A stretch of DNA of 35,939 bases. Source: Pseudomonas viridiflava. Its GTDB lineage: Bacteria > Pseudomonadota > Gammaproteobacteria > Pseudomonadales > Pseudomonadaceae. A program made the position numbers and the translations under genes. The stretch spans positions 1-35,939 of the forward strand of contig NZ_UTVH01000038.1 of NCBI RefSeq assembly GCF_900585905.1, read 5' to 3'. This document shows positions 15,751-24,519 of the stretch, one piece after another (position 1 is the first letter of the stretch; each line of letters begins with the position of its first letter). The notes beneath the pieces are model-generated. The model did not search any database. It saw nothing but the letters and a program-made list of their open reading frames with translations, and was not told the origin of the DNA.

Positions 15751-17106
15751 ATGAAAACCCTACGCATTGGATCCGGCGCCGGTTATTCCGGCGACCGCAT
15801 CGAGCCTGCCGTTGAACTGGCTCGCCACGGTAATCTGGATTATCTGATTTTTGAGTGCCTGGCCGAGCGCACCATCGCTCTGGCGCAGCAGGCGCGGCTG
15901 GCCGACCCCCTGGCCGGGTACGATCCGCTGCTGGGCGAACGCATGCGCCGCGTGCTGCCGTTCCTTGGCGCCGGTTCATCGCGGCGACTGCGGATCATCA
16001 CTAACATGGGCGCGGCCAACCCGCTGGCGGCGGCCACGCAAGTGCGCCGTATTGCCGCCGAGCTGGGCCTGCATGGTTTGAGGGTCGCGGCGGTGACCGG
16101 AGATGACGTTCTCGCCGCGCTGCTCGAAAACCCCCAACAGACACTCGATAACGGCGCCAGCCTGGCCTCGTTGGGCGACCGGCTGATTTCTGCCAACGCT
16201 TATCTGGGCGCAGAAGGCATCGTCGAGGCGCTGGCCAGCGATGCCGATGTGGTGATTACCGGGCGCGTTGCCGATCCGTCGCTGTTTCTCGCCCCGCAAT
16301 TGTTCGAATTCGGCTGGGCGGCGGATGACTGGTCGTTACTGGGCAGAGGTACCGTCATTGGCCACCTGCTCGAATGTGCCGGGCAGATCAGTGGCGGTTA
16401 TTTTGCAGATCCCGGCTTCAAGGATGTGCCGGATCTGGCGCGTCTGGGTTTCCCCCTGGCTGAGGTGGATGCCAGCGGTGGCGCGGTGATCAGCAAGGTG
16501 GCGGGTTCGGGTGGGCGGATTGACACGGCGACCTGCACCGAGCAACTGATCTATGAAGTGCATGACCCGGCGGCTTACTTGACGCCTGATGTCTGCGCCG
16601 ACTTTTCTGCCGTGACGTTTGCTGCGGAGGGGCCCGACCGGGTCCGCGTCAGCGGCGCCGAGGGGCGGGCGCGTCCGCAGAACCTGAAAGTGTCGGTGGG
16701 TTTTCTCGACGGCTGGATCGGTGAGGGGCAGATTTCCTACGGCGGGCCTGGGGCTCTGGGGCGAGCGACCCTGGCGCGAGATGTGGTGCTGGAGCGTCTG
16801 CAACTGACGGGTGTCGTTTACGAGGAGGTACGCGCCGAGCTCATGGGCGTGGATTCACTGCATGGCGGCCAGCTGGGCGCAAGGGCCGTGGCCGAACCCT
16901 GGGAAGTGCGTCTGCGGGTAGCCGCTCGCTGTGTCGACAAGGCTCAGGCCCTGCGCATCGGCAATGAAGTGGAAACCCTTTACACCAATGGCCCCTATGG
17001 CGGCGGCGGGGCGACCAAAGGCTTGCGGCAGGTGGTGGCAGTGGCTTCACTGTTGGTCCCGCGCTCGGCTGTTCGGCCTGTCGTCCATCTGGAGGATGCA
17101 TCATGA
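15751..17106 (+). CDS. AtuA-family (DUF1446) protein
   Basis: This 451-residue protein belongs to the acyclic terpene utilisation AtuA family (DUF1446), whose exact reaction is unknown. It begins with a glycine-rich GSGAGYSGDRIEP motif (about residues 7-19) and carries family-typical segments such as ITNMGAANPLAA (about 88-99), AYLGAEGIVEAL (about 150-161), DVVITGRVADPSLFLAP (about 168-184) and TNGPYGGGGATKGL near the C-terminus. No signal peptide or membrane segment is present, so it is cytoplasmic. It overlaps the next gene by ATGA and follows a carboxylate transporter, which places it in the breakdown of an organic acid rather than in terpene degradation; none of the other atu genes are nearby. 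Confidence 0.87.
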   Translation: MKTLRIGSGAGYSGDRIEPAVELARHGNLDYLIFECLAERTIALAQQARLADPLAGYDPLLGERMRRVLPFLGAGSSRRLRIITNMGAANPLAAATQVRRIAAELGLHGLRVAAVTGDDVLAALLENPQQTLDNGASLASLGDRLISANAYLGAEGIVEALASDADVVITGRVADPSLFLAPQLFEFGWAADDWSLLGRGTVIGHLLECAGQISGGYFADPGFKDVPDLARLGFPLAEVDASGGAVISKVAGSGGRIDTATCTEQLIYEVHDPAAYLTPDVCADFSAVTFAAEGPDRVRVSGAEGRARPQNLKVSVGFLDGWIGEGQISYGGPGALGRATLARDVVLERLQLTGVVYEEVRAELMGVDSLHGGQLGARAVAEPWEVRLRVAARCVDKAQALRIGNEVETLYTNGPYGGGGATKGLRQVVAVASLLVPRSAVRPVVHLEDAS

Positions 17107-17423
17107 GCGGCCCGGTCTCACTGCGACAACTGGCTCACTCGCGCACCGGCGACAAGGGTGACACGTCCAACATTTCAGTAATTGCCTATCGCGCCGAAGA
17201 CTACCCGCGTCTGTGTCAATGGCTGACCGCCGAGCGCGTCGCTGCCCATTTTGCCGAGCTGCTTGATCCGGCAGCGGGACCTGTGCGGCGTTACGAGTTA
17301 CCCGGTGTGCATGCGCTCAATTTCGTACTGCCCGGGATCCTGCGTGGTGGCGTCACCCGCTCGCTGGCGCTGGATGCGCATGGCAAGGCGCTGGGTGCGG
17401 CCCTGCTGGACATCCAGCTCTAG
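17103..17423 (+). CDS. AtuA C-terminal-domain-like small protein
   Basis: This 106-residue protein matches the short domain that is found fused to the C-terminus of some AtuA proteins or encoded next to them. The signature is LAHSRTGDKGDTSNISVIAY near residues 10-29, followed by an alpha/beta stretch ending in LGAALLDIQL. Its ATG overlaps the AtuA stop by 4 bases, so the two chains are made together and probably form one enzyme. It is the last gene of the operon, and the convergent SulP gene ends 19 bases further on. The activity is not known. Confidence 0.85.
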   Translation: MSGPVSLRQLAHSRTGDKGDTSNISVIAYRAEDYPRLCQWLTAERVAAHFAELLDPAAGPVRRYELPGVHALNFVLPGILRGGVTRSLALDAHGKALGAALLDIQL

Positions 17424-17441
17424 CGAAACGCCGCGATCACT

Positions 17442-18887
17442 TCACCCATGCTGCACGCCGGTGCGTTTGAGCAATTGCTTGCAGCGTTCGGAGAGGTGCA
17501 CCACGCGCAGGTGTCTGCCTGCCTTGCTGTAGCGTTCGCGCAAGGTCTGCAGGGCCGTGACTGCCGAATAGTCGACAAAGCTCAAGTGCCTGCAGTCGAG
17601 GGTCACACTCAGCGGATCATCAGCCGGCGTGAACTGGTTGAGAAAGCGCGTGGTGGAGGCAAAGAACAGCGTGCCGTGCACCGTATACAGCTTGCTGCCG
17701 TCAGCCTCGACACGGGTGTCAGCGTACAGTTCGCGCGCGTGCTGCCAGGCGAAATTGATCGCGGCAATGACGATGCCAAACAGCACGGCGGTGGCCAGAT
17801 CGGTCAGCACGGTGACGATCGTCACCGCGATGATAGCCAGCACATCATTGGTCGGGACCTTGTGCAGGACCCGCAACGATGCCCAGGCGAAGGTCTGCTG
17901 GGCGACGACGAACATCACGCCGACCAAGGCTGCCAGCGGGATCTGCTCGATCAACGGCGACAGAAACAGCACGAACAGCAGGATCATCACCCCCGCGACC
18001 ACGCCCGACAGGCGCCCTCGGCCGCCGGAGCTGAGGTTGATCACCGTCTGCCCGATCATGGCGCAGCCACCCATGCCGCCGCAGAGCCCGGACGCCATGT
18101 TGGCCACGCCCAGCGCCACGCATTCGCGGTCCGGAAAGCCGCGACTTTCAGTGATTTCGTCGGTGAGGTTAAGGGTCAGCAAGGTTTCCAGCAGGCCGAC
18201 CATGGCCATCAGCAGAGCATAGGGTGCGATGATGCGCAGGGTGTCCAGGTCCCAGGGCACCGCAGGCAGCGTCAATTCCGGCAGGCCGCCAGCGATATGC
18301 GCCATGTCGCCCAGGGTGTGGGTCGGCAGATCAAACAGGTACACCAGCAGGCCGACGCCGAGAATCGCGATCAGCGCCGGGGGCACCGCTCGGGTCAGAC
18401 GCGGCAGCAGGTAGACAATCGCCATGGTCAGCGCCACCAGGCCCATCATCAGGTAGAGCGGCACACCGCTGAGCCAGTGTTCACCGACTTTGAAATGCTC
18501 CAGCTGCGCCATGGCAATGACGATGGCCAGGCCGTTGACGAAGCCGAGCATCACCGAATACGGCACCATCCGCACCAGTTTGCCCAGCCGCAGCAGGCCG
18601 AACAGCACCATGATCAGCCCCCCCAGCAGCACGGTGGCCAACAGATACTGGACGCCGTGCTGCACCACCAGTGCGACGATGACCACCGCCATCGATCCTG
18701 CCGCGCCGGAAATCATCCCCGGCCGACCGCCAAACAGCGCGGTCAGGGTACAGATAATGAATGCACCGTAGAGTCCCATCAGCGGGTTGAGGTGGGCGAC
18801 CAGAGCGAAGGCGATGCACTCGGGCACCAGGGCGAAGGAGGTGGTGAGGCCGGCCAGAACATCGGCGCGTAAACGGGCTGCTTTCAT
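17442..18887 (-). CDS. SulP-family inorganic anion transporter with STAS domain
   Basis: This is a predicted inner-membrane transporter of sulfate, bicarbonate or another anion. The 481-residue protein has a SulP membrane core (about residues 10-365) with the early SFALVPECIAFALVAHLNPLMGLYGAF segment (about 18-44), the TESRGFPDRECVALGVANM and GGMGGCAMIGQTVINLSSGGR motifs, and a C-terminal STAS domain (about 385-480). I prefer ATG 18887, preceded by AGG at normal spacing, to ATG 18905, which has none. No carbonic anhydrase or sulfate assimilation gene is adjacent, so the substrate stays open. Confidence 0.91.
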   Translation of the reverse strand: MKAARLRADVLAGLTTSFALVPECIAFALVAHLNPLMGLYGAFIICTLTALFGGRPGMISGAAGSMAVVIVALVVQHGVQYLLATVLLGGLIMVLFGLLRLGKLVRMVPYSVMLGFVNGLAIVIAMAQLEHFKVGEHWLSGVPLYLMMGLVALTMAIVYLLPRLTRAVPPALIAILGVGLLVYLFDLPTHTLGDMAHIAGGLPELTLPAVPWDLDTLRIIAPYALLMAMVGLLETLLTLNLTDEITESRGFPDRECVALGVANMASGLCGGMGGCAMIGQTVINLSSGGRGRLSGVVAGVMILLFVLFLSPLIEQIPLAALVGVMFVVAQQTFAWASLRVLHKVPTNDVLAIIAVTIVTVLTDLATAVLFGIVIAAINFAWQHARELYADTRVEADGSKLYTVHGTLFFASTTRFLNQFTPADDPLSVTLDCRHLSFVDYSAVTALQTLRERYSKAGRHLRVVHLSERCKQLLKRTGVQHG

Positions 18888-19058
18888 GGGGTACCTGAAG
18901 TGCATGACGGCGTTTGGGTCGTCAAATTCGCAAAAAGGGGCGATGTTACTGAATGTAAGTCAGTGCGACCAGCTGCCCCGGACCGGAGGGCGGGCACATT
19001 GAAGTGGACGGTGTGACTCGATTACAACCTGTTGGCGACTGCTATATGCTGACCTGCC

Positions 19059-20213
19059 ATGCCGCCGAGCGATGCTGTTGCGATGACCGTCGTATCCCCT
19101 TTGCAAGCCTATCACCACGCCATCGAGCAATCGGGGTTCGTCCCGGACGCGGCGCAGCTGCAGGCCGTGGAGCAATTGCAGGCCTGCTGGCAAGCCCTGC
19201 ACGAGGCGCCCAAATCTGCCCGTGGGGTGTATCTCTGGGGGCCGGTGGGGCGGGGCAAGACCTGGCTGATGGACCAATTTTTCGAGAACGTACAGGTCCC
19301 GGCCAGGCGCCAGCATTTTCATCACTTCATGCGCTGGGTACACAAGCGCATGTTTGCACTGATGGGTACGTCGGACCCGCTCAAGGTCGTGGCCCGGGAA
19401 CTGGGGCGCGACGTGCGGGTGATGTGCTTCGACGAACTCTTTGTCACCGATATTGGCGATGCGGTGATTCTCGGCGGGCTGCTGCAGGCGATGTTCGAGG
19501 CCGGTGTGGTGCTGGTGTGTACTTCCAATCAACCCCCCGCGCAGCTGTACAGCCAGGGGCATAACCGCGAGCGTTTCATGCCCGCCATTGCCGCTATCGA
19601 GCGCCATATGCAGGTCGTGGCGGTGGACGGTGACGAGGATCATCGGCTGCATCCGGGGGTGCTGCATCAGCGCTATTTCGTGGCGCAGTCCCGGTTGGGC
19701 GAGGTCGCGCAGCGCAGCGCGCTGGCGGCGGTGTTCGAGCGGCTGCAGGGGGATCGAAGCACCCGTGAGGGTGCAGTGCCGGTGGGCCATCGCAGTATCA
19801 ACAGCGTCAGGTACTGCGACGCTGCGTTGTGGTGCCGTTACGCTGACCTGTGCGAGCAGCCGCTGGCAGCGATGGACTTCATCGAGCTGTGCGACCGTTT
19901 TCCCGCCATCCTGCTCAGTGACGTGCCAGCGCTCAGTGCGCCGCAGCGCGACAGCAAGATCGCCCGCGGCACTGAAGATGCGGTGTACCAGGTGGCTGCG
20001 GGTGATCGCCAGTTGCCACAGTTGTCGCCCCATGACGATGGTGTGCGCCGATTCATCGCCCTCGTGGACGAATGCTATGACCGCCGGGTGCCGCTCTATG
20101 TCGAAGCGCAGGTGCCCATGGCCGAGTTGTATACCGAAGGCTATCTGTCGTTCGCTTTCCGCCGCACCCTCAGTCGCTTGCAGGAAATGCAGCTGCAGCG
20201 CTTCGGCCAGTAA
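19059..20213 (+). CDS. zapE: ZapE/AFG1-type AAA+ ATPase
   Basis: This ATPase is related to the cell-division protein ZapE and mitochondrial AFG1. The 384-residue protein has Walker A G61-PVGRGK-T68 and Walker B VMCFDE (121-126), then the FVTDIGDAVILGGLL and TSNQPPAQLYSQG segments of the family. ATG 19059 gives a few extra residues; ATG 19083 is an equally reasonable start, and neither has a strong Shine-Dalgarno sequence. Many pseudomonads carry two such proteins, one near rplM-rpsI; this copy is away from ribosomal genes, so it may be the paralogue and the symbol is tentative. The next gene on the opposite strand ends directly at the following base. Confidence 0.85.
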   Translation: MPPSDAVAMTVVSPLQAYHHAIEQSGFVPDAAQLQAVEQLQACWQALHEAPKSARGVYLWGPVGRGKTWLMDQFFENVQVPARRQHFHHFMRWVHKRMFALMGTSDPLKVVARELGRDVRVMCFDELFVTDIGDAVILGGLLQAMFEAGVVLVCTSNQPPAQLYSQGHNRERFMPAIAAIERHMQVVAVDGDEDHRLHPGVLHQRYFVAQSRLGEVAQRSALAAVFERLQGDRSTREGAVPVGHRSINSVRYCDAALWCRYADLCEQPLAAMDFIELCDRFPAILLSDVPALSAPQRDSKIARGTEDAVYQVAAGDRQLPQLSPHDDGVRRFIALVDECYDRRVPLYVEAQVPMAELYTEGYLSFAFRRTLSRLQEMQLQRFGQ

Positions 20214-21092
20214 TCAGCGGCGTCTGCGCTGCGCCAGCACATGCTTGAAGCCTTCGAATACCAGCACCACGACGGCCATCCAGATCGGCAGGTAAGTCCA
20301 CCATTCATCGCGAGCAATACGTTCCCCCAGGATCAACGCCACGCCCACCAGCAGCACCGGCTCGACATAACTGAGCAGGCCGAACAGGCTAAACGGCAGC
20401 AGGCGGCTGGCCACAATATAGCTGACCAGAGCAGACGCGCTGATCAGCCCCAGTAATGCAATCAGGGCATACAGGCCTGGCGATTGACCGGTCACTGAGG
20501 CGTCGCCATTGACGATGAAGAACAGGCTGAGCGGCAGCATCAGGCTCATGTCGAACCACAGCCCGCCGAGGTTATCGAGCGCCAGTTTGCGGCGCAAAAC
20601 GAAATACAGCGGGTAACCCACCGCCACCAGCACGGTCTCCCAGGCGAAACTGCCCTGGCGCAGCAATTCATGGCCGACGCCAATCAGCGCACAGCACGCC
20701 GCGACTTTCTGCAGGTACGACAGGCGTTCGCCGTAGACGATGCGACCGGTGAGCACCATGGTCAGCGGCAGCAGGAAGTAACCCATGGACACTGCCAGGC
20801 TGCGGCCATGCAGCGGCGCCCACATGAACATCAGTAATTGCGCGCCCAGCAGTATGGAAGACAGCGCCATGCCCAGGAGCAAAGCCGGTGTGCGACAGAT
20901 TCGTGCGGCGATCTTGCGCACCAAGTGCCAGTCGCCGCCTACCAACAGAAAGAGTGTCACGCAGGGCGCGGTCAGCAGCATGCGCCAGCCGAAGATTTCT
21001 TCACCACCGAGCGGTGCCAGCAGCGAGGTGTAGAAATACATCACTGCAAACAGCACTGAGGCCAGAACGGATAACACCACGCCTTTGTACAC
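20214..21092 (-). CDS. RarD-like EamA/DMT-family transporter
   Basis: A 292-residue inner-membrane protein with about ten short hydrophobic helices in two EamA repeats. The N-terminus (KGVVLSVLASVLFAVMYFYT) and segments such as GEEIFGWRMLL, FMWAPLHGRSLAVSMGYFLLPL and LPFSLFGLLSYVEPVLL agree with the RarD branch. Members are drug/metabolite exporters, and the RarD substrate is not established. The gene converges on zapE with no spacer between the stop codons. Basic residues at the C-terminus indicate a cytoplasmic tail. Confidence 0.88.
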   Translation of the reverse strand: MYKGVVLSVLASVLFAVMYFYTSLLAPLGGEEIFGWRMLLTAPCVTLFLLVGGDWHLVRKIAARICRTPALLLGMALSSILLGAQLLMFMWAPLHGRSLAVSMGYFLLPLTMVLTGRIVYGERLSYLQKVAACCALIGVGHELLRQGSFAWETVLVAVGYPLYFVLRRKLALDNLGGLWFDMSLMLPLSLFFIVNGDASVTGQSPGLYALIALLGLISASALVSYIVASRLLPFSLFGLLSYVEPVLLVGVALILGERIARDEWWTYLPIWMAVVVLVFEGFKHVLAQRRRR

Positions 21093-21297
21093 TGCGGCCT
21101 CTCTGGTCGTGGGCTATTTCAGGGCAGCCCGAATCAAACTGGTGCGTAGTTTAGCGGCGTTCTGGGGCGAATGCGCTGGTTGTGATCACGCGGCGCATGG
21201 CCGGGCCGTTTTCAGCGATTTGGTTGCGCGATGATTTTTGTTAGGCTGCGGCGTTTGCTGACATTCTGGTCCAGCGCATTGAAGGGAGCGAGCGCGC

Positions 21298-22449
21298 ATG
21301 ACGTCCATCAGTACCGCGGCACCTGTGGTCCCTGGCCGGGCAGAACAGTTTTCCACTCGTGTGGCATTTTTCATCGCCGGGGTGGGCATTGCCGCCTGGG
21401 CACCCATGGTGCCCTACGTCAAGGCGCGGGTCGGGCTTGATGAGGGCACTCTGGGCCTGCTGCTGCTTTGTCTGGGGGTGGGCTCAATCATCGCCATGCC
21501 GCTGGCCGGTGCGCTGGTGGCACGCATCGGGTGCCGCCGGGTACTGCTGATCTCCACGGCCATCGTTTGCCTGTGTCTGCCGTTGCTGGCGACCATCAGC
21601 AGCCTGCCGTGGTTGATCGCGACGCTGTTCATCTTCGGCGCCGGCATGGGCGCGCTGGATTGTGCGGTTAACATTCAGGCGATCATTGTCGAGCGGGCCA
21701 GTGGCAAGACCATGATGTCCGGCTTTCATGGCCTGTTCAGCCTTGGCGGCATCGTCGGCGCGGCAGGCGTGGCGGGCGTGTTGAGCCTCGGCGCTTCGCC
21801 GCTGCTGGCCATGCTCGTGGTGGTGGCGCTGGTGCTCGTTGCGCTGCTCAAGGCAATGGCCCACTTTCTCGATTCCCGCAGCCAGTCCAGCGGTCCGGCC
21901 TTCGCCATTCCACGTGGAGTGGTGCTGTTCCTGGGGCTGTTGTGCTTCACCGTGTTCTTGTCCGAAGGCGCCATGCTCGACTGGAGCGCGGTGTTCCTCA
22001 GCGAGATGCGCGGGGTGGAAACGTCCTATGCCGGGCTTGGCTATGCGGTGTTCGCGTTGACCATGACCCTGGGCCGTTTCTTCGGCGATGCCATCGTGCG
22101 CCGGATCGGCTCCAGCCGGGTCATTATCATGGGCGGCCTGTGCGCCGCAGTCGGCTTGGCGCTGGCCACGCTGCTGCCGTTCTGGCAAGCGACGTTGCTG
22201 GGCTACGCGCTGGTAGGTGCCGGGTGTTCCAACATCGTGCCGGTCTGTTACAGCGCGGTGGGGCGGCAAAAGAGCATGCCGGAAAGTGTCGCCGTGCCTG
22301 CGCTCACGACCCTCGGTTACGCCGGGATTCTGGTCGGCCCTGCGGCCATCGGTTTTGTGGCTCATGCCAGCAGCCTTGAATCAGCCTTCATGATCCTCGC
22401 GGTCATGCTGCTGGCCGTGGCAGTGGCTGGCAGCAGGCTCAGGGGTTGA
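21298..22449 (+). CDS. MFS transporter (YbjJ-like)
   Basis: A 383-residue major facilitator protein with about twelve membrane helices. Helix 1 carries GVGIAAWAPMVPYVKARVGL and the loop after helix 2 has ARIGCRRVLL, a short form of the MFS G-x-x-x-D/R motif. The segments FIFGAGMGALDCAVNIQAI and MMSGFHGLFSLGGIVGA place it near YbjJ and fucose-permease-like proteins. A Shine-Dalgarno GGGAG lies before ATG 21298. The neighbours do not suggest a substrate; the convergent LysR gene ends 3 bases downstream but more likely serves the DUF969 pair on its other side. Confidence 0.88.
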   Translation: MTSISTAAPVVPGRAEQFSTRVAFFIAGVGIAAWAPMVPYVKARVGLDEGTLGLLLLCLGVGSIIAMPLAGALVARIGCRRVLLISTAIVCLCLPLLATISSLPWLIATLFIFGAGMGALDCAVNIQAIIVERASGKTMMSGFHGLFSLGGIVGAAGVAGVLSLGASPLLAMLVVVALVLVALLKAMAHFLDSRSQSSGPAFAIPRGVVLFLGLLCFTVFLSEGAMLDWSAVFLSEMRGVETSYAGLGYAVFALTMTLGRFFGDAIVRRIGSSRVIIMGGLCAAVGLALATLLPFWQATLLGYALVGAGCSNIVPVCYSAVGRQKSMPESVAVPALTTLGYAGILVGPAAIGFVAHASSLESAFMILAVMLLAVAVAGSRLRG

Positions 22450-22452
22450 GTC

Positions 22453-23379
22453 TCATTGGGCTTGCGGCGCCAAGCTGAAGCCCTTTGGCAACTGGGCGTC
22501 AAATTCGGCGACCACTTCCCGGGTCAGGCTGACGATGTCTTCCACCCGCTCCATGCCTGCGCCACTGCGCCAGCTGGCCACAATATCCATGGCCGGGGGC
22601 AGCGGCACGCCTTTTATCAGCGTCAACACGTCGTGGCTCAGTTCACCGCGTACCAGTGCCGCCGGCATCGCGCCGATGCCGAAGCCGTCGCGCACCAGGC
22701 GGGTAATGGCCGAGGCCGAATTCACGCAGTTGATCCGCGGCGTGATGATATTCGCCGTGTGCAGCATGTTGAGAATGTCCTGATGCGGTCGCGAGTTGCG
22801 CGAGAACGTCACGATGCGCTCCTGCGACAAGTCCTCAAGGCAGGTGTAGGTGCGGTCGTAGCGCGACCCGGTGGCCACTGTCCAGTCCATTGGATAACGG
22901 GTCAGTAATGCATTGCGCACCGTATCGAAGCGCAGCATGTCGGTCTGGAAAATGATGTCCTGATAACCTTTTTCCAGTTGCGAGCACAGGTTGCTGGCCG
23001 TGTCGGCGGTCAGCTCGATTTCCAGATTCGGGTAACAGCTCATCAGCCGTGTTACCAAAGGGCTGAGCCAGGTGTGTATGACCGTATCCATGGCACCGAT
23101 GCGAATCCTGCCGCGAATCTGCGCCGGGTCACGAATGGCCGCCTTCATGCCCTGCAGGGTGTCCATGATGTGCTCGGCATATTCCAGCACGCGCACCCCT
23201 TCTGATGTCAGCGACACACCTTTGGAATCGCGCACAAACAGGCGCACGCCCATTTCATCTTCCAGCGCCGCGATACGGCTGGAGATGGACGCCTGGGTGC
23301 TGAACAGCTTTTCCGCCGTCAGCCGAAAGCTTTTCAGGCGCGCAACCCAGACAAAGGTTTCCAGAAACTTGAGGTTCAC
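22453..23379 (-). CDS. LysR-family regulator, probable controller of the DUF969-DUF979 pair
   Basis: The 308-residue protein has a LysR DNA-binding domain (about 1-60, with LTAEKLFSTQASISSRIAALE near 21-41) and a substrate-binding domain (about 88-295). It is transcribed away from the DUF969-DUF979 genes across a 405-base gap, the normal geometry for a LysR protein and its target. The effector is unknown. If the adjacent pair transports pyroglutamate or a peptide-derived compound, that compound would be the natural inducer; this is inference. Confidence 0.9.
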   Translation of the reverse strand: MNLKFLETFVWVARLKSFRLTAEKLFSTQASISSRIAALEDEMGVRLFVRDSKGVSLTSEGVRVLEYAEHIMDTLQGMKAAIRDPAQIRGRIRIGAMDTVIHTWLSPLVTRLMSCYPNLEIELTADTASNLCSQLEKGYQDIIFQTDMLRFDTVRNALLTRYPMDWTVATGSRYDRTYTCLEDLSQERIVTFSRNSRPHQDILNMLHTANIITPRINCVNSASAITRLVRDGFGIGAMPAALVRGELSHDVLTLIKGVPLPPAMDIVASWRSGAGMERVEDIVSLTREVVAEFDAQLPKGFSLAPQAQ

Positions 23380-23784
23380 CGGGTGGGCTCCATCAGGGTG
23401 AAAAGTGCGCCGAATTCGAGCACGGCGTGGCTGCGGACGTTAACAAAGGCTCGTGCAAATTGCAGGTTGTGTGCCAGCGGCGATAAAGAAAATCTTATGA
23501 GGCATAGCGGTTTTTTCCCGTTGGACGTGGGTGCGAGTGCTGCCGAAAGATTGCGTTGCAACTGGACCCGAGAACGATAGCCGCACACGCAGGACGATCA
23601 TTTTCGATGAGCCGTGACAATAAGAATGCTGGATGAGAACCACTGGGACCGCGCTGCTGCGGTGTCTGACCGGGGGTTGGCTTGATACCTGCCTGCTTTT
23701 AGCCAGCCTGCGCTGCGCTTGTCCTGGCGTGACGCCGGACCAGGCCGAACTGTTCTCACCGGATCACAATAAAGAGACAAACTC
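23380..23784. promoter_or_regulatory. divergent intergenic region LysR / DUF969
   Basis: The gap holds no credible gene; short frames on both strands lack ribosome sites. An 11-base palindrome TGCAA-A-TTGCA (23454-23464) lies about 80 bases upstream of the LysR start and has the general form of a LysR recognition site. Another short repeat (ATAA-N8-TTAT) is near 23483-23498. The DUF969 leader (about 23768-23784) is A-rich. No promoter could be assigned with confidence. Confidence 0.35.
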
Positions 23785-24519
23785 ATGCAAACCGCTATTA
23801 ACCTCTGGCCGCTCCTGGGTGTGCTGGTCATCATCATTGGCTTTGTGCTGCGCTTCAATCCGATGCTGGTGGTGGCACTGGCAGCAGTCGCCACCGGGTT
23901 TGCCGCCAGCATGTCGCTGGAAACCATTCTCGCCACCATCGGCACCGGCTTCATAAAAACCCGGACCTTGCCGCTGATCATCCTGTTACCCCTGGCGGTG
24001 ATTGGTCTGCTGGAGCGCCATGGCCTGCGGTTGCACTCGCAGAACTTCATAGCCCGATTCAAAAGCGCGACGGTGGGGCGCCTGCTGATCGGTTATCTGT
24101 TCATTCGCGAAACCGCTGCGGCCGTCGGGCTGACCAGCCTGGGCGGCCACCCGCAGATGGTGCGGCCGCTGCTGGCGCCGATGGCAGAAGGCGCTGCCGA
24201 AGCGCGTTTCGGCAAGCTGCCAGAAGCGCTACGGCTCAAGCTACTGGCGTTGTGCGCGGCGACTGACAATGTCGGGCTGTTTTTCGGCGAGGACATTTTT
24301 GTCGCCTTTGGTGCCATCGCCCTGATGCATACCTTTCTGCTGGGTTCGGGGGTCGACGTCGAACCCATTCATATCGCGCTGTGGGGCATACCCACTGCCA
24401 TCTGCGCGTTCGTGATCCACGCAGTGCGCCTGCACCGCTTCGACCGCCAACTCAATCGCGAGCTCAAGGCCCTGCCATCAGCGGTCGCAGCCAGCGCTGT
24501 ACAGGAGGCAGGGAAATGA
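23785..24519 (+). CDS. DUF969 membrane protein
   Basis: A 244-residue inner-membrane protein of the DUF969 family, whose members are nearly always encoded with a DUF979 protein. It has about six hydrophobic segments, with LWPLLGVLVIIIGFVLRFNP at the N-terminus and the conserved-looking RETAAAVGLTSLGGHPQMVRPLL and ATDNVGLFFGEDIFVAFGAI stretches mid-protein. Its stop overlaps the DUF979 start by 4 bases. The two are best seen as halves of one transporter. In other bacteria such pairs often sit next to pyrrolidone-carboxylate peptidase (pcp), which is absent here. The function is not established. Confidence 0.88.
   Translation: MQTAINLWPLLGVLVIIIGFVLRFNPMLVVALAAVATGFAASMSLETILATIGTGFIKTRTLPLIILLPLAVIGLLERHGLRLHSQNFIARFKSATVGRLLIGYLFIRETAAAVGLTSLGGHPQMVRPLLAPMAEGAAEARFGKLPEALRLKLLALCAATDNVGLFFGEDIFVAFGAIALMHTFLLGSGVDVEPIHIALWGIPTAICAFVIHAVRLHRFDRQLNRELKALPSAVAASAVQEAGK

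Noticed and set aside
17448..18872. 474-codon plus-strand frame opposite the SulP gene
   Set aside because: It is extremely rich in His, Gln, Arg and Asp, which is the mirror of a hydrophobic membrane protein on the other strand; it is a shadow.
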